DNA from: Atopsyche davidsoni
Taxonomy: Eukaryota > Arthropoda > Insecta > Trichoptera > Hydrobiosidae
Assembly (NCBI GenBank): GCA_022113835.1
Contig: JAILWY010000019.1
Coordinates: 1,860,001 to 1,924,000, forward strand
Direction: 5' to 3'
Length of the DNA stretch: 64,000 nt
The notes below the pieces were generated by a model. It saw only the letters and a list, made by a program, of their open reading frames with translations, made no database searches and was not told the DNA's origin. Position numbers and translations under genes: made by a program. Shown here piece by piece: positions 35,086 through 46,829 of this stretch (position 1 is the first letter of the stretch; each line of letters starts with the position of its first letter).

Positions 35086-35215
35086 TATCAATTAGGTTGG
35101 AAACCAACTGTTGAAAAAATGTGGAAAACTGCAGGTATTTTTTTTTAAATATTAAATATTAAAATGAAATTCCACCAAGTATTTCGGTCAAAAATATTGA
35201 ATTTAACCGGAGTTT
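35086..35215 (-). repeat. Repeat family copy 3 (diverged)
   Basis: It carries aggttggaaaccaact and an inverted ttttccacat, then the tail taaaatgaaattccaccaag and tcaaaaatattgaatt, also present at 18941-18990. Confidence 0.5.
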
Positions 35216-37309
35216 AATATCATGAACTACAGTATTTATGCCCTATATAGTTATGTTAGTACATTTTGTTAAAATGTTGCGATAGGTGCGTGTATTATGT
35301 AGTTATTCTTTATATTTAAAAATATAATTTTACAGAATAAGCGCAAGTCCTGCGAGGAGTATGTTATATTTATGACGGAAAGAGGTGTTAGTCTCATTGT
35401 CCTGAGTCTCGGTGAAACATTATTGTTTATAATCTACCAACTTGAATTTATGACATTGTGGGTAAATTATGGAATCTAATACCTCGTGTATTATGTATCA
35501 AATTGGTATTATATTTCTTTCAAGACTTAGATTGTTTTTATGGCTATGCATACTATTTTACAGTAGGAAAATATTACTCAAACTTTTCAAATTGGCTTTG
35601 GCATCAGCAAGATGAATTATAATTTATATTGGAACCTATGCTTACTGACAACACTTAATTAACGTCTATATTAGCATTTATCTTTAAAATCTATTTTTAT
35701 GTCCAACTCGTAGGGGTTAAGATGACCCATTGCATTTCAATCTTCAACAGTGTTAAGTTCCATTTTACATTTTCTCAGCTCTCCCAATAATGTAGTCATT
35801 ATTCAAATCACCTTAAAATATTTTGAATTGAATTAAAAACAAAGAATATATTGAAAAAAATGCAAGCATTCATAAATGCAATGGACATAAAGTGCAGACA
35901 GACTAGATATTACTATAATAGGACCAAATTGACTATGCCATCTGTTTTTTTTTTTTAACTAATCTGCACTTAGTCGAGGGATGAAGAGAAAAACTTTTTT
36001 ACTTATTGTTGTATCAAAAAGTCTTGTCATTCAACTCAATGCCATCAAGGGTTAATCTATTATTAATAAAATAATATGCATAGCCATTATACTTATTAAA
36101 CATACTAACATTGATTTGAAATAATTCCACACCCCACAACTACTCTCTAGGGATAAATGTCATGTCATCTTATAATTTATCTATTTCATTAATTTATGTT
36201 AATTTTAATGTTTGTATTATTATAATGTTAGACTTACGCAAAGCTTTAAACATTTTTAAACATAGGAATAAAACTTCATGCTTTGAAAAAAGTCAACTTA
36301 TTATTTTAAGCCTTATTACTAAGATTTCAATGGCCATAGTCATCTCAGTTTGAAGGATTTACGCTAGTTATTATTTATTGTTTCAAATGGTGAATTTCAA
36401 TAATTCAATGTACATACATCTAGATAAGTATCTGTTTTGGGCCAGACCGCTGATGCGAGACTTTAATTTTTTTTAGCATTAATGCACCCAAGGAAATTAA
36501 AATGTTATTTTGCTATATTATAAACGATTGACAGAATAACATATCAGATATTAAACTTTTCTTTATTTTTTTCAAAATATACAAATAAGTATTATGTCAA
36601 AGACATATGATGGTGAATTTATTTTTATCTTAATTTAATTATTATACTCAGTTATGGATAGAGATCAATATGATTAAAAATATTGTGACTCATTATACTA
36701 ATAATGTGTAATCGATGACAAGGATTTGTGGGATGTGATGTGTGGTGTATGTGATGTATGAAAAGCAGATCAATTATGTGGTTTGCCGGGTAAAGCCATG
36801 CCGTCATGGTTTGCTTCTCTAAAAATGCAAAAGCAAACTTTATTATAAGGCAAGTTTCATGTATTGAATGCCCTCATTGCACTTCATTGCTGATTAATAG
36901 TATTATGTTTTTATCAAGAATAAAAAAGTTCATTGATATGCAAACACGCAGATGAGAAAGAGTAGAGAAAAACTAAATATGATTTTCTGCCAATTTATTG
37001 TTCTTTATAAATATAAATTTTATTTCCAATAACTTAAAGTTATGCTAAACTAAAAACGTTACTTTTTTATGGGATTTCTTTATTGTCAATTTTGGCCAAA
37101 AATGATGCTATGAAAAAATGGTATATTTTTGGGTTTAATCAAATTTAGCAGGTATTGATTAAATTCATGAATACCCGGCATGAACATTTGAAACCCGCTT
37201 CAATTAGCTCACATCAAGATCATGGCATGAATTTCTACAGTATTTTGATCTTGAACTAGGGCTGATTTCTGTGTTTCTTATATCAAAGCTAGGCCTAGAA
37301 CATTATTAA

Positions 37310-37462
37310 CCCTTTGCACTCGAGAGGTGACTCTCGCTTTCTGACCACTTTGTTTGGTGTGGAAATTCGATGTGCGGTGATAAATATTTAATTTGTGTGG
37401 ATGAGTCCACTATCAAATTCAAAAGTGGAATTCCGTGCGGAAACAGCCTCGAGTGCAAAGAG
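37310..37462. mobile_element. piggyBac-type MITE, 153 bp, TTAA flanks
   Basis: It starts CCCTTTGCACTCGAG and ends CTCGAGTGCAAAGAG (14 of 15 bases inverted match), with TTAA on both sides (37306-37309 and 37463-37466). There is no transposase inside. Confidence 0.85.
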
Positions 37463-37689
37463 TTAACCATAGATTTAAAAAATAATGCAGGTATATTTTT
37501 CTGGAAACAAACGTCTCACACTTATTCAAAGATTTTAAATTTAAGTCATAATATTTATGACATTTTCATCTATTACAATATTATTCTACAAATATGATTG
37601 TTCTAAATAAATATATTTCTCAATGTGATAAAAATGGTGTCCATTTTGAGATGCAAGGCTATTAAAGGTGCTGATGTCTCTTTGTTAAG

Positions 37690-37870
37690 ATACAATGACA
37701 GGATAGCATATTTTTTATAGCAGCTGGTTGATGCACAGGTGTCATTGGTTCAATCCCCAATCAATTGTCGATTTGCACGTAGGAGAATCAACCTGAGCAT
37801 TCAGTCAAATGAAATAAATTTAAAATATGCCTAAAAAACCACCAACACAATTCAATGTATAAAGAAAATT
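37690..37870 (+). repeat. tRNA-like SINE remnant
   Basis: A pol III B-box-like GGTTCAATCCC follows an A-box-like tagcagctggttga by about 40 bases. This is the spacing of a tRNA-derived SINE head. The body is not identifiable. Confidence 0.35.
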
Positions 37871-39320
37871 AAGATTATCATCATTGTTCGATGATTAAAT
37901 TATTTTGTGGGTGAATTCGGTTGTACAGGGCAGATGAGTGAAAGTAGTGTGAGCAATTACACAAAATAACCCTACAAACTGTTCTGAGGGTTGCTAATCT
38001 CTGAACTCAACTCGTCCCGAGGCACCGACTTTGAATCTCACAATAGAACTGACTGAACAGAGATTTTCTTGGCGATTGAACTCTTAATCTCTTTCTCTCT
38101 GTGAATTTAATACCAATGTAATAAATCAGATTTTTAATTTTCTGCAGATATTTAGGCCACTCAGTGTTTTTTTATTGCTTAAGACAACAAGCTACCGTCA
38201 ATATTCATAAGCTTAACTCCACAATGAATGCCAGCATATTTAAAAAAAAATGCAAACCATAATTATTAAGTTTAATGTCAAAATTTGATTTAGGCCTCTG
38301 TTTACATATTTAACTTCAAAATATACGAATCAGCAGATAATATTGTATATCTTACATTATTTTTGAATTTTAATTACTGGATCATCAAATGTTTTTATCA
38401 AAAAGTAGAAGTAGTTAAATAGAAGTTTTTAAGATACAATATGTTTCCAATCACAGGCTGGCTTGGGTGATCATACTATCCATCTTTTCAAAATTTAATT
38501 ACTCCTTTACAATCATACAATCGGCAGACTACCCGTTCACTCGCGACTTGTTTCAAGTGAGGTGTTAGAGACTCCTCTTTTTTCAGTCTTCCTCTAATGA
38601 ACTTTAAAAATAAAATAGACTTATTTAACCATAATAAATGACCTACGAACAAGAGTACATATTTAATATTAGTTACTGTCTTGACACATTCTATTACTTT
38701 TTTGCAGTTGATAACAATAAAAAATATAAAACAAATTATTCTAGTGTGGAGTGATAAAGTTACTGTGCGTTTATGACTGCTAATAGGCGGTAACTAGATA
38801 TTATTGCAATGCGGACAGTGAGGCAGTTGCTTAACCATAAAACTTAATAGGATCTAATAAAGTTATACGACTGAAAAAGGGTTTCACCAAGCCCAGCCTT
38901 TACTGCTTCTAACTATTATAATAGTCAATCAATAATAGTAATACTTCATTACTGAATCTATCCAGTTCTCCTTTTCAAAATTTGTTCTGAAGTACTTTAT
39001 TTGGTCTGCAGATTATCATTTCTCTTTTTTTCTATAGTATATTTTATTGATTTAGAATACCTTGTATTAGTTTTGATATTGAGGGCATTATAGTTTAAAG
39101 CAATTATTTATTTTGAATTTATCGTATTCACTAAATAAAAGTATTAATATTTCAACTAATGTGTTAAACAAGCAGATAACATTTTTTGTTACAGTTGTCA
39201 TATAATTTAGTATAATGGTGCATAGTATTCTTCAATTTAAATAAAACTGGATATTTTTTTAACATAATGACAAGTTATTTATATGTCTTGCCACCTTGTG
39301 AGAAATAAGTGTTTTGTTAG

Positions 39321-39538
39321 ATGTTCGCTGCCGATACCGTCCTTAGGAATCATTGCGATCTATCGTCATAAGGCACAGTGAGCTGTGTAGATATCTTGAC
39401 AGTTACTGGCAGATTTTGTATGCATTTGAAATGGCGTTAATACTGTGCAATGGTGAAATGAGTCATTGTAAAAACATATGAACAAAGAATGGTTGATGTT
39501 TAGTGAAGTATTACAATAAAAGACCGGCAGCGAACATG
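39321..39538. mobile_element. TTAA-type MITE, ~218 bp
   Basis: The ends are ATGTTCGCTGCCG and CGGCAGCGAACAT, perfect inverted repeats over 13 bases. TTAA follows on the right and TTAG (mutated) precedes on the left. Confidence 0.7.
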
Positions 39539-39542
39539 TTAA

Positions 39543-40380
39543 GGTCCTGTCAATTGTTCGTTTATGTACATAATAAATAAGAGCAAAGAAAGAGTATTGT
39601 AATGTAAGGAGTTTATATTGTATTATTCAGCTATTTGGAAGTTTTCTGGTTGCTTTGTGTAGATTTATAATTTATTAAGTTGATGCATCTGTGTATTATT
39701 TTTTTTTATGTACAAAGCATTTATGATGATTTTCTTCATAATAGTTATACGAAATATGTATTTTTTTTATAAATGATAATAAACTTGTCACAGAAAAAAT
39801 ATTTATTTACCTACCTTTGTTTTATTTTCTCTTCTATACTTATAACCTAGCTATCCTTTTGTCATACTTATTTTATTTTCTAAGAATGCGGTGAATACAT
39901 AGACAATGGCTAGGCGCTACAATCTCCGAAGATCATTTGCCTACTAAGATGTAAATTTGATTGAACTTAAACATGCAGGTTATTTAATAGTGAGTGGGAC
40001 ACGCTCGTGCCAATAAATATGTATATACAGTTAAAACCATTTTTCTCATTTTAGAGTACATATTGTAGTTCTTACCACTCTTTCATCTGCGACGATTGCA
40101 ATCCAGAAGAAACTATAGTAGTATAGGTAGTATTATCAATAAATTCTACTAGATAAAACCCAATCGTTGGCATAAGAAGGGTGTTAAAATCTACTGATGC
40201 TCTAAAACAGGAAGAGCTTAACGATGGATTATAGATAAATGTCTATTTTAGGTTATGATAATGCATTACATATAATGAATACTAGAATAATTACTACTTA
40301 ACATTATGGATCATACGGAATGTTGTATTAACAATACTCATGGATATTGAAATGCTTGTCATGTTATGATCTTAGCAGCA
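39543..40380. other. AT-rich intergenic DNA
   Basis: No gene recognised. AATAAA followed by cttgtcacag near 39780 could be a polyadenylation site of an unseen + strand transcript, or chance. Confidence 0.35.
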
Positions 40381-40470
40381 TATAATGCATATATACAGAA
40401 GGCAGAATTCAGGTAAAAACAAATATATAATGCATATATACAGAAGGCAGAATTCAGGTAAAAACAAATA
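40381..40470 (+). repeat. Exact 45-bp tandem duplication
   Basis: tataatgcatatatacagaa... occurs twice in perfect tandem with a 45-base period, followed by (AT)n. Confidence 0.92.
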
Positions 40471-40502
40471 TATATATATATCATTGGATGAGTGAAAAAT
40501 AG

Positions 40503-40583
40503 CTGTACAGTAAATCCCTATGAAAGTGAGTTGTTCTACAGAGTGCGCCATATTTTATGTTGATGTATGAATAGTAAATAACT
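40503..40583 (-). repeat. 81-bp inverted copy of a hAT/mariner junction
   Basis: 79 of 81 bases match the reverse complement of 44659-44739. The match includes 43 bases of transposon end (CAGAGTGCGCCATATTTTAT...) and 38 bases beyond it. It is therefore a copy of the nested junction, not an independent insertion. Confidence 0.9.
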
Positions 40584-40689
40584 AAACAAATAATTTTATA
40601 CAGGGGAGTTATCATTTATTTATTTGAAATGTTTTACACGCGCGCAATACATTTGAATTGAAATATAACCACACTATTTTAGTAAGACG

Positions 40690-40830
40690 CTGCGAGGGAA
40701 GTTGAAGCATTCAGATATAGTCGCAGCATTGAACCCAGACCCTTGTAGCATTAAAGATACTGAGGATGAGAGACAGTTGGGCTGTTTCCGGCATGCGATG
40801 TCTCTAGCAAGCGGGAAAATCATTTAAAAT
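40690..40830 (-). repeat. Possible tRNA-like SINE fragment
   Basis: On the - strand ctgGGTTCAATGC resembles a B box. The A box is unclear. Confidence 0.25.
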
Positions 40831-40859
40831 TAGTATAGAAATAAGTTTCCTTCTTCCTT

Positions 40860-41235
40860 GACCTCGGTGTGTATGTGTGTGCACGGGACGCGCTCATTTG
40901 TGTGTGCATGTGTATTAAAATTAAATGTGATACATACAGATTTTCGGCGTCTTCTTTCTCGAAGGACTTTAGAAGCCGGTTAATACATCGAGATTACTTC
41001 ATAAATTCGCCAAATGTTCTCGAATCTCCATCCAGGTGCTTCCAGGAGTGTCACAAGCGGACTGTCTTGATGTATACACTTTATTTATCTCACAAACTAT
41101 ATCAATTCAAACATTAAATTCTGCGGCGTCGCAAATGTCAAATCGACAGGAAAACGGACGCCATGCCCCCGCCTGCGTCGATACTGCACTGCGCTTACAT
41201 CCGATGCACCGCTCTAATAATGAATAGGGTGGCTT
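40860..41235. other. GC-richer block of unknown role
   Basis: Balanced composition including gcgcttacatccgatgcacc and the CpG-rich acggacgccatgcccccgcc. Both strands lack a recognisable protein. It may be a promoter or first exon of an unrecognised gene, or a repeat. Confidence 0.25.
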
Positions 41236-43264
41236 AGGCAAAATATTATTGGTGTTTATGGCCGCGCAAAAAACACCCAAATGAATAAATCAAGTAATAC
41301 AACTAAAGTTTCCAATATTGGGGTCTCGTGGTATTCAAAAATTTTTAGCTCACACAACTGTTTGCAATAAATTTATTTGACAGTTTTACAGGTACTTTTA
41401 GCTGCTACGGTGTTTTTTTAAATCCTAGCGAAAGCTGCTACAAGTTGTTATTATTTAAACAAAATAAAAATATAGAATATTTTTGCCATACTTCATGGAT
41501 GCGCTGGTATTTTATGGGGGCACTAAAACTTTATTGTGCGTTTGAGGTGGAACGCAAACGGCTTGGTATTTCTTTTTCTTTCGTAAGATCGGTTGAGTAA
41601 AATGCATTTTTGAAGTGTGACATAAGCTTTGAGACTGTGGTTTTTAGTTTTTGTGTTTGTTTTATGTTTCATTTAAATTTTAGTAACATTTGTTTATTCA
41701 CCGACTTTGATTTATTCTTGGCTAAAACATTTTCATGAAACTTATTTTCACAATCAAGCCTTTTAGACGCCTTTAACTATTATTGATAAATGTACTGTAC
41801 ATTTATTTATTATTCCATTACATTATTTAACTTTTGGATTTTATTAACCATCGATTTCGTCTATTATCATAACTATAATCGTCACATGTCCATTTATGTA
41901 CCCAAGTGGTTAATTTAAAATTTTTGCTTTCGCCCAACGATCACCTATTCTACTCGATCTGTTCATATTCTATCTATTAATAATCTTTAACTTAAGGTAA
42001 AAATAAGGGAACAAAGAAGGATCGGTGACAGTTTATAGAAATAAGATGTAAATTTGAACTTAATTAGTAAAAAAATATATAAAGTGGTCTTAAACATACT
42101 TTTATCATTTATTATCTTGAAGGACAATTCACCGTCAGCAACTTGGATCATGGCATTTATTTATTTGTTCATTAGCATTGTAAATAATTTTTTATATAAA
42201 AATTCTACTTGCTTAGTAATTTTCAAATAAATTTTATTTTTTAAATTTTTTAGGATACTTTTTGTGTATTTCACATACTTGTAATATTATCCAGGAAGAC
42301 AATTCACCGCCAGCGACTTTTTTTTTAAAATATAACATATTTTATTGCACAAACGGTGTGTGATTTCGGTTAAAAATATTTCTTCTATTGTTTGCTTAAA
42401 TTAAATTTATCAATTTTTTCAATTAATTATGGCCTTTCTTAATGTTTATTATGTATAATTAAAGAAAATATTACGTAAATTTATATTTCGTGAAATTTAT
42501 ACATTTTTATGTAATAAATAAAAAATACGTAAAAAAAACATCTATGGCTGATGTATTTGCTTTCGTGTGACGTCAACGATGATCATCGCTGCAGTCTTCG
42601 AACGTTTTACAAACGACGATATATCGTTGTTTAGAAACCAAAGGGTATAAATAATAGCCGTTAATTATCTAAAACTAAGGGTCTGTTTTGTCTCCGAAAT
42701 AACACTATTCAACTCGCGACCGTGTGAAGGTTTACAAATGAAAAATCCTTAGTTTCAAGAAGAGCCTCCCTTTCACATTTAAGAGTATCACAAATATTAA
42801 GCATGTACTTAAAATAGCAATTATTTATTTATCACCTATTTCTAAAATTCCTTTTTATCTTAAATTTGACAATACACAGCACACACATGTGTTTAATAAT
42901 AAATTCTAGCCTAGTTAATGTAAACCTTGACTGGGAACTTAATATAAAATATCGAGTTACATAGCAAAGTTTGTCGTAATCATAAAATACTGTTGAATCT
43001 ATGCGCTGAGATGTCACATAACTCACATTAACAACGTCTTCAAACATATTACATTTAACACTGCATGCGCCTGCTTTGAACTGAAACTCTTAAGAGGGTA
43101 GCATTTTTTATAAACAACCATCCTCTCATTGAATTTCAATTTAAAGATCGAGCTGGCAACAGTAAGTATTAAAAATCTCGAGGGCTTATTAGATAAAAAA
43201 ATCGTTAACCCGTTTTGATTCGTAGACGCAACTATCAAAGACGTTCTAACCAAACCTCAGAAAA
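41236..43264. other. AT-rich DNA with one promoter-like patch
   Basis: No exon recognised. The near-repeat acaattcaccg.cagc.act occurs at about 42124 and 42300. Promoter-like motifs lie at 42568-42653. Confidence 0.4.
42568..42653 (+). promoter_or_regulatory. Candidate TATA promoter with CRE
   Basis: A perfect TGACGTCA at 42568-42575 is followed by a dyad around gatatatc (about 42617) and a consensus TATAAATA at 42646-42653. Transcription would start near 42676. No coding exon follows that I recognise; the first ATG, at 42738, ends after four codons. Confidence 0.3.
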
Positions 43265-43420
43265 CCTAAAAAAACGTAAGAGTGTATACCAAAAGCTCCC
43301 AAACTATTTTGTACCGTCAACCCCTTGTCGAATTTTCCTGTTTTTCGTAGACCCCACCCTTGCTAATATTGAGTTTTTACAAATTCATTAACTTCAAACA
43401 TATTTTTGACATCTAATATA

Positions 43421-44703
43421 CAGGGTGCGCCATATTTTATATCGGTATGTAAACATTAAATAACTTTGACATTTATCAACCGATTGACATATATTAACAT
43501 GTTTTGAAACATCAATTCAATGCAATTTTAATCATGAATCGTTTAACACCAAAACAATGCGCCGAAATAGTGACACTGTACATTGAAAATAGTCGTTCAA
43601 GTGTTAATTCAACGTGCATATCGTCGAAAATATCGTGGCCAACAAGCACCGTCTGACAACACTATTCGTAGTTTGGTGTCGAATTTTCTTGAGTACGGGA
43701 CAGTGGGAGATCTATGCTGTTCATCAACGTTCAAGACGTTTCAATCAACTGATTGAAGCGGTAAGAGAGTGTTGCCGAGAACCCACGTGTGTCGTATCGT
43801 CACCGCGCTCAGCATTTTGGCGTCAATGGAACCACTTTTCGGCGTGTTTTTTTAGGATAATTTGCATTTTTTCCGTATAAAGTGCAATTGACTCAAAGAA
43901 TATTGACGGCAGACCGTCCACGTTGCTTGAAATACGGCCAAACAGTCGCTCGAATGGCTGATACTGAACCTGATTTTTGGAAGAAAATTTTGATGACCGT
44001 CGAGGTCCATCCTCTGGCGCCGTTAACAAGCAAAATTGCCGCAATCGGGGAACGGAGAATCTACACGAGATCCATGAAACACCATTGTACGGCCAAAAAG
44101 TGACTGTTTGGGCCAGCGTTTGTGCCAAAACCATCATAAGGCCATTTTTCTTCAGAAGGCGAAACAGTCGATGGGAATCGATATCGGAGGATGTTGGCTC
44201 ACTATGCCTGCCCACAAATGTGTGAAAATGATCTGGACGGTTATAAATTTTAACAAAACGGTGCGCCACGCCACACTGCATATCAAACAATGCAGTTTCT
44301 GCAACGAAAATTCCCTAGATGTGTTATGTCAAAAAAAGGTGACATTGACTGGTCACACAGATCTCCAGATTTGACTCCTCTGGACTTCTTTTTGTAGAGC
44401 TATTTAAAAAATAAAGTGTAAACTAGCAAGTCTTGGACCATTTACAAGGTCAAGGCAAACATTTGTGCCGAAATCATCGCTATACCGCCCGAGATGTGAA
44501 AAGTGATGGAAAACGCAGCAAAAAGAGCACATTTTTCTTTGGCCTATAAAGGCGGCCACTTGATTGATGTTGTATTTAAAAAACCAATCCAAATAAATTG
44601 TAAAGAGCCAAATTAAATAAAAATACCTTATTTATATAAATTTGTTGCTTTTTTAAAAAGTTATTTATTATTCACACATCAACATAAAATATGGCGCACT
44701 CTG
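43421..44703 (+). mobile_element. DD41D mariner-like element, 1283 bp
   Basis: It begins CAGGGTGCGCCATATTTTAT and ends ATAAAATATGGCGCACTCTG, with TA at both sides (43419-43420 and 44704-44705). The terminal repeats are about 40 bases and diverged by several substitutions. Confidence 0.9.
43534..44600 (+). pseudogene. DD41D (rosa-type) transposase, many frameshifts
   Basis: ATG at 43534 gives MNRLTPKQCAEIVTLYIENS, followed by RAYRRKYRGQQAPSDNTIR in a second frame and VNKQNCRNRGTENLHEIHET in a third. Next come RSPDLTPLDFF and PPEMCEKVMENA. The second catalytic Asp (expected in QDGA) reads N. The spacing to the last Asp fits DD41D. Several frameshifts and stops are present. Confidence 0.8.
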
Positions 44704-44789
44704 TAGAACAACTCACTTTCATAGGGATTTACTGTACAGTGGATTTAAAAATAAAAAGTTAAAATACATGTAAAGTTAGTTATACATTT

Positions 44790-45168
44790 AGAAATTAAAA
44801 ACAAACAAAATGCAAATATAGTAACATTCACTAAAAATAATCAATACTTTTAATGGGAGAGATGGGTCTGATGCTAGAAAATTTTCAATATTTGGCTTCA
44901 AATGAGTCAGATTTAACCTTAAGTCTCCTCGCCCAGTGATTTCCAATCTATTTCTGTTTTTTGTAAAAAGATTGACAACCGCACTTAAACCCCTTTCCAT
45001 GTGGTATGAAGATGGAAAATCTATCAAAAACCTTCTCGCGATTGTCCATAATGCAGGATAAACAGCATTATTATGTACAATCTGAGTTAGGTGCATTATG
45101 ACATTTACGGAATGCCTAAATTTTGGTGATGACCTGTTTAAATGGGATCCACTCTCGTCGACCCCCAA
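44790..45168 (-). pseudogene. hAT transposase C-terminal fragment (SCAND3/ZBED-like)
   Basis: The - strand frame contains RRFLIDFPSSYHMERGLSAV, NLFTKNRNRLEITGRGDLRL and LTHLKPNIE. This is the hATC dimerisation region with the S-S-Y-x-x-E-x-G-F/L-S signature. Only the last ~110 residues survive. Confidence 0.85.
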
Positions 45169-45373
45169 TTAAATTTTTCGCTGTCATCGACTTCGCTTCA
45201 TAACTCGCTATTATATATCGATTTTATAATTCGCTTCAACGATTCACTTCATAAAGACTTGGTTAGATCTTTGAAAGCTGAAAGCGCTGACAGTTAATTG
45301 TAAGCTTATTCATTTTTATTTGTTTAGATGTGGAGTGATTAAAAATATGGCAGTCTATTGTAAATATTATATA

Positions 45374-46693
45374 CGTAGTCTGTTCAAAAAGTGTCACGAA
45401 TTTTGTGTTTTTTATAAAAATTATTTATTGACTCATGAATATCTATTTTGTCCCCTTCAGAGTATTCCTCATCAGATATTATACACTTGTTCCAACGATT
45501 TTTCCAATCGTCGAAGCACTTCAAAAGAACACTTTTGATCTTGTTCAACTCCATCTTCGATGCCGTCTTTATCTCCTCAATCGTAGCGTACCGTCGTCCT
45601 TTTATGTGCCTCTTCAGTTTTGGGAACAAGAAAAAGTCACAGGAGGCCAGATCTGGGGAATACGGTGGCTGCGGCACTATTAGTGTGTTGTTTTTGGTCA
45701 AAAATTCGCGCACAAGTAACGATGTGTGAGCAGGGGCATTATCATGGTGCAAAAGCCAATTTTTGTTCTTCCACAAATGTGGGCGTTTCTGGCGGATTGC
45801 TTCGTGCAACTTGCGCATAACTTGCAGGTAATATTCTTTATTGACCGTTCTACCATGTGGCAAGAACTCATGATGCACCACGCCCCTGCAATCGAAGAAA
45901 ACTGTCAGCAAAACCTACACATTCGAGCGAACTTGGCGCGCCTTCTTCAGTCTTGGCTCGTGCGGCAGTTTCCATTGGAATGATTGAGCTTTGCTTTCCA
46001 CGTCATAACCATAAACCCATGTTTCGTCACCAGTTATGATCCTCTGGAGCAAATTTGGGTCGTCGCAGACAGATTCAAACAGCTCCTTAGCAATGTTAAT
46101 GCGATGCTGATTTTGGTCGAAATTGAGCAATTTTGGTACGAATTTCGCGGCGACCCGTCTCATGCCCAAATCATTGGTTAAAATCGGATGGTAAGAGCCA
46201 ATCGATATGTTTAATTCATCAGCAACTTCTTGAACTGTGAGTCGACGATTGGCCAATACTATTTTCTTCACTTCATCAATGTTTTCGTCAGTTGTTGACG
46301 TGCTCGGGCGTCCGGCACGCTCTTCGTCGTTCACATCTTCTAGGCCCTCTGAGAACATTTTGTACCACCGATAAACGTTGCTTCGATTCAAAATAGCTTC
46401 ACCATATGCTACAGTCAACATTCGGTATGCGTCCACGCACTTAATTTTGTTTTTCACACAAAATTTTATACAGATTCTTTATTTCATTTTTTGGAATGGG
46501 CAAAAATCGAAGACGAGGCAAAACACGTGCAAGAAAAGCAGCTGTCAACAATTAACTGAACGTTCACAATGGCCGAAATTGTCGGTATAAATGAGAAACA
46601 TGAGTACCAACATGACGCCACAAAAAAATCGTAAATTTAATATACGTAACTTGCGAAAATTCAAAATTCGCGATACATTTTGAACAGCCCTCG
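45374..46693 (-). mobile_element. DD34D mariner element, ~1.32 kb
   Basis: The inverted ends are GTAGTCTGTTCAAAAAGTGTC (left, + strand) and the complement of GAGGGCTGTTCAAAATGTATC (right). TA precedes the left end; the right-end TA is not preserved, so that edge is approximate. Confidence 0.85.
45384..46487 (-). pseudogene. Mariner transposase with two in-frame stops
   Basis: The frame starts at 46487 with a TAA as its third codon. It is then open for 180 codons (CVDAYRMLTVAYGEA, NRSNVYRWYKMFSEG, HTH), meets a single TAG at 45915-45917, and continues in the same frame to 45384. The triad is D in ITGDETW, D in LHHDNAPAH and D in DLASCDFF, with a spacing of 34. There are no frameshifts, so the copy is young for this window. 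Confidence 0.9.
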
Positions 46694-46829
46694 TTTTGTG
46701 TGATTCGTATCTCGAAAGCCTTTTATTTTTTCCAGAAGACATTTACGTAATTATAGTTAATAGTACAGTAATCACACATTTTATGTTTACACCCCAAGAG
46801 ACAAAACAATACAAATTCATAGTAAATAA

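Larger units (their letters stand above)
33466..37300. other. Intergenic AT-rich DNA downstream of Fbxw7
   Basis: No exon recognised. It contains the AT microsatellite at 33989-34036, a diverged member of the 15241 repeat family at about 35086-35230, and an imperfect gatgtg repeat near 36730. Confidence 0.45.
43266..45170 (-). mobile_element. hAT element remnant interrupted by a mariner-like insertion
   Basis: The - strand C-terminal hAT transposase fragment at 44790-45168 is followed, on that strand, by its 3' region at 44704-44790. After the inserted element (43421-44703) the 3' region seems to resume at 43266-43420, which carries cccaaactattttgtaccgtc and gtagacccca, typical of hAT 3' ends. 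Joining the two parts is inference. Confidence 0.5.
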
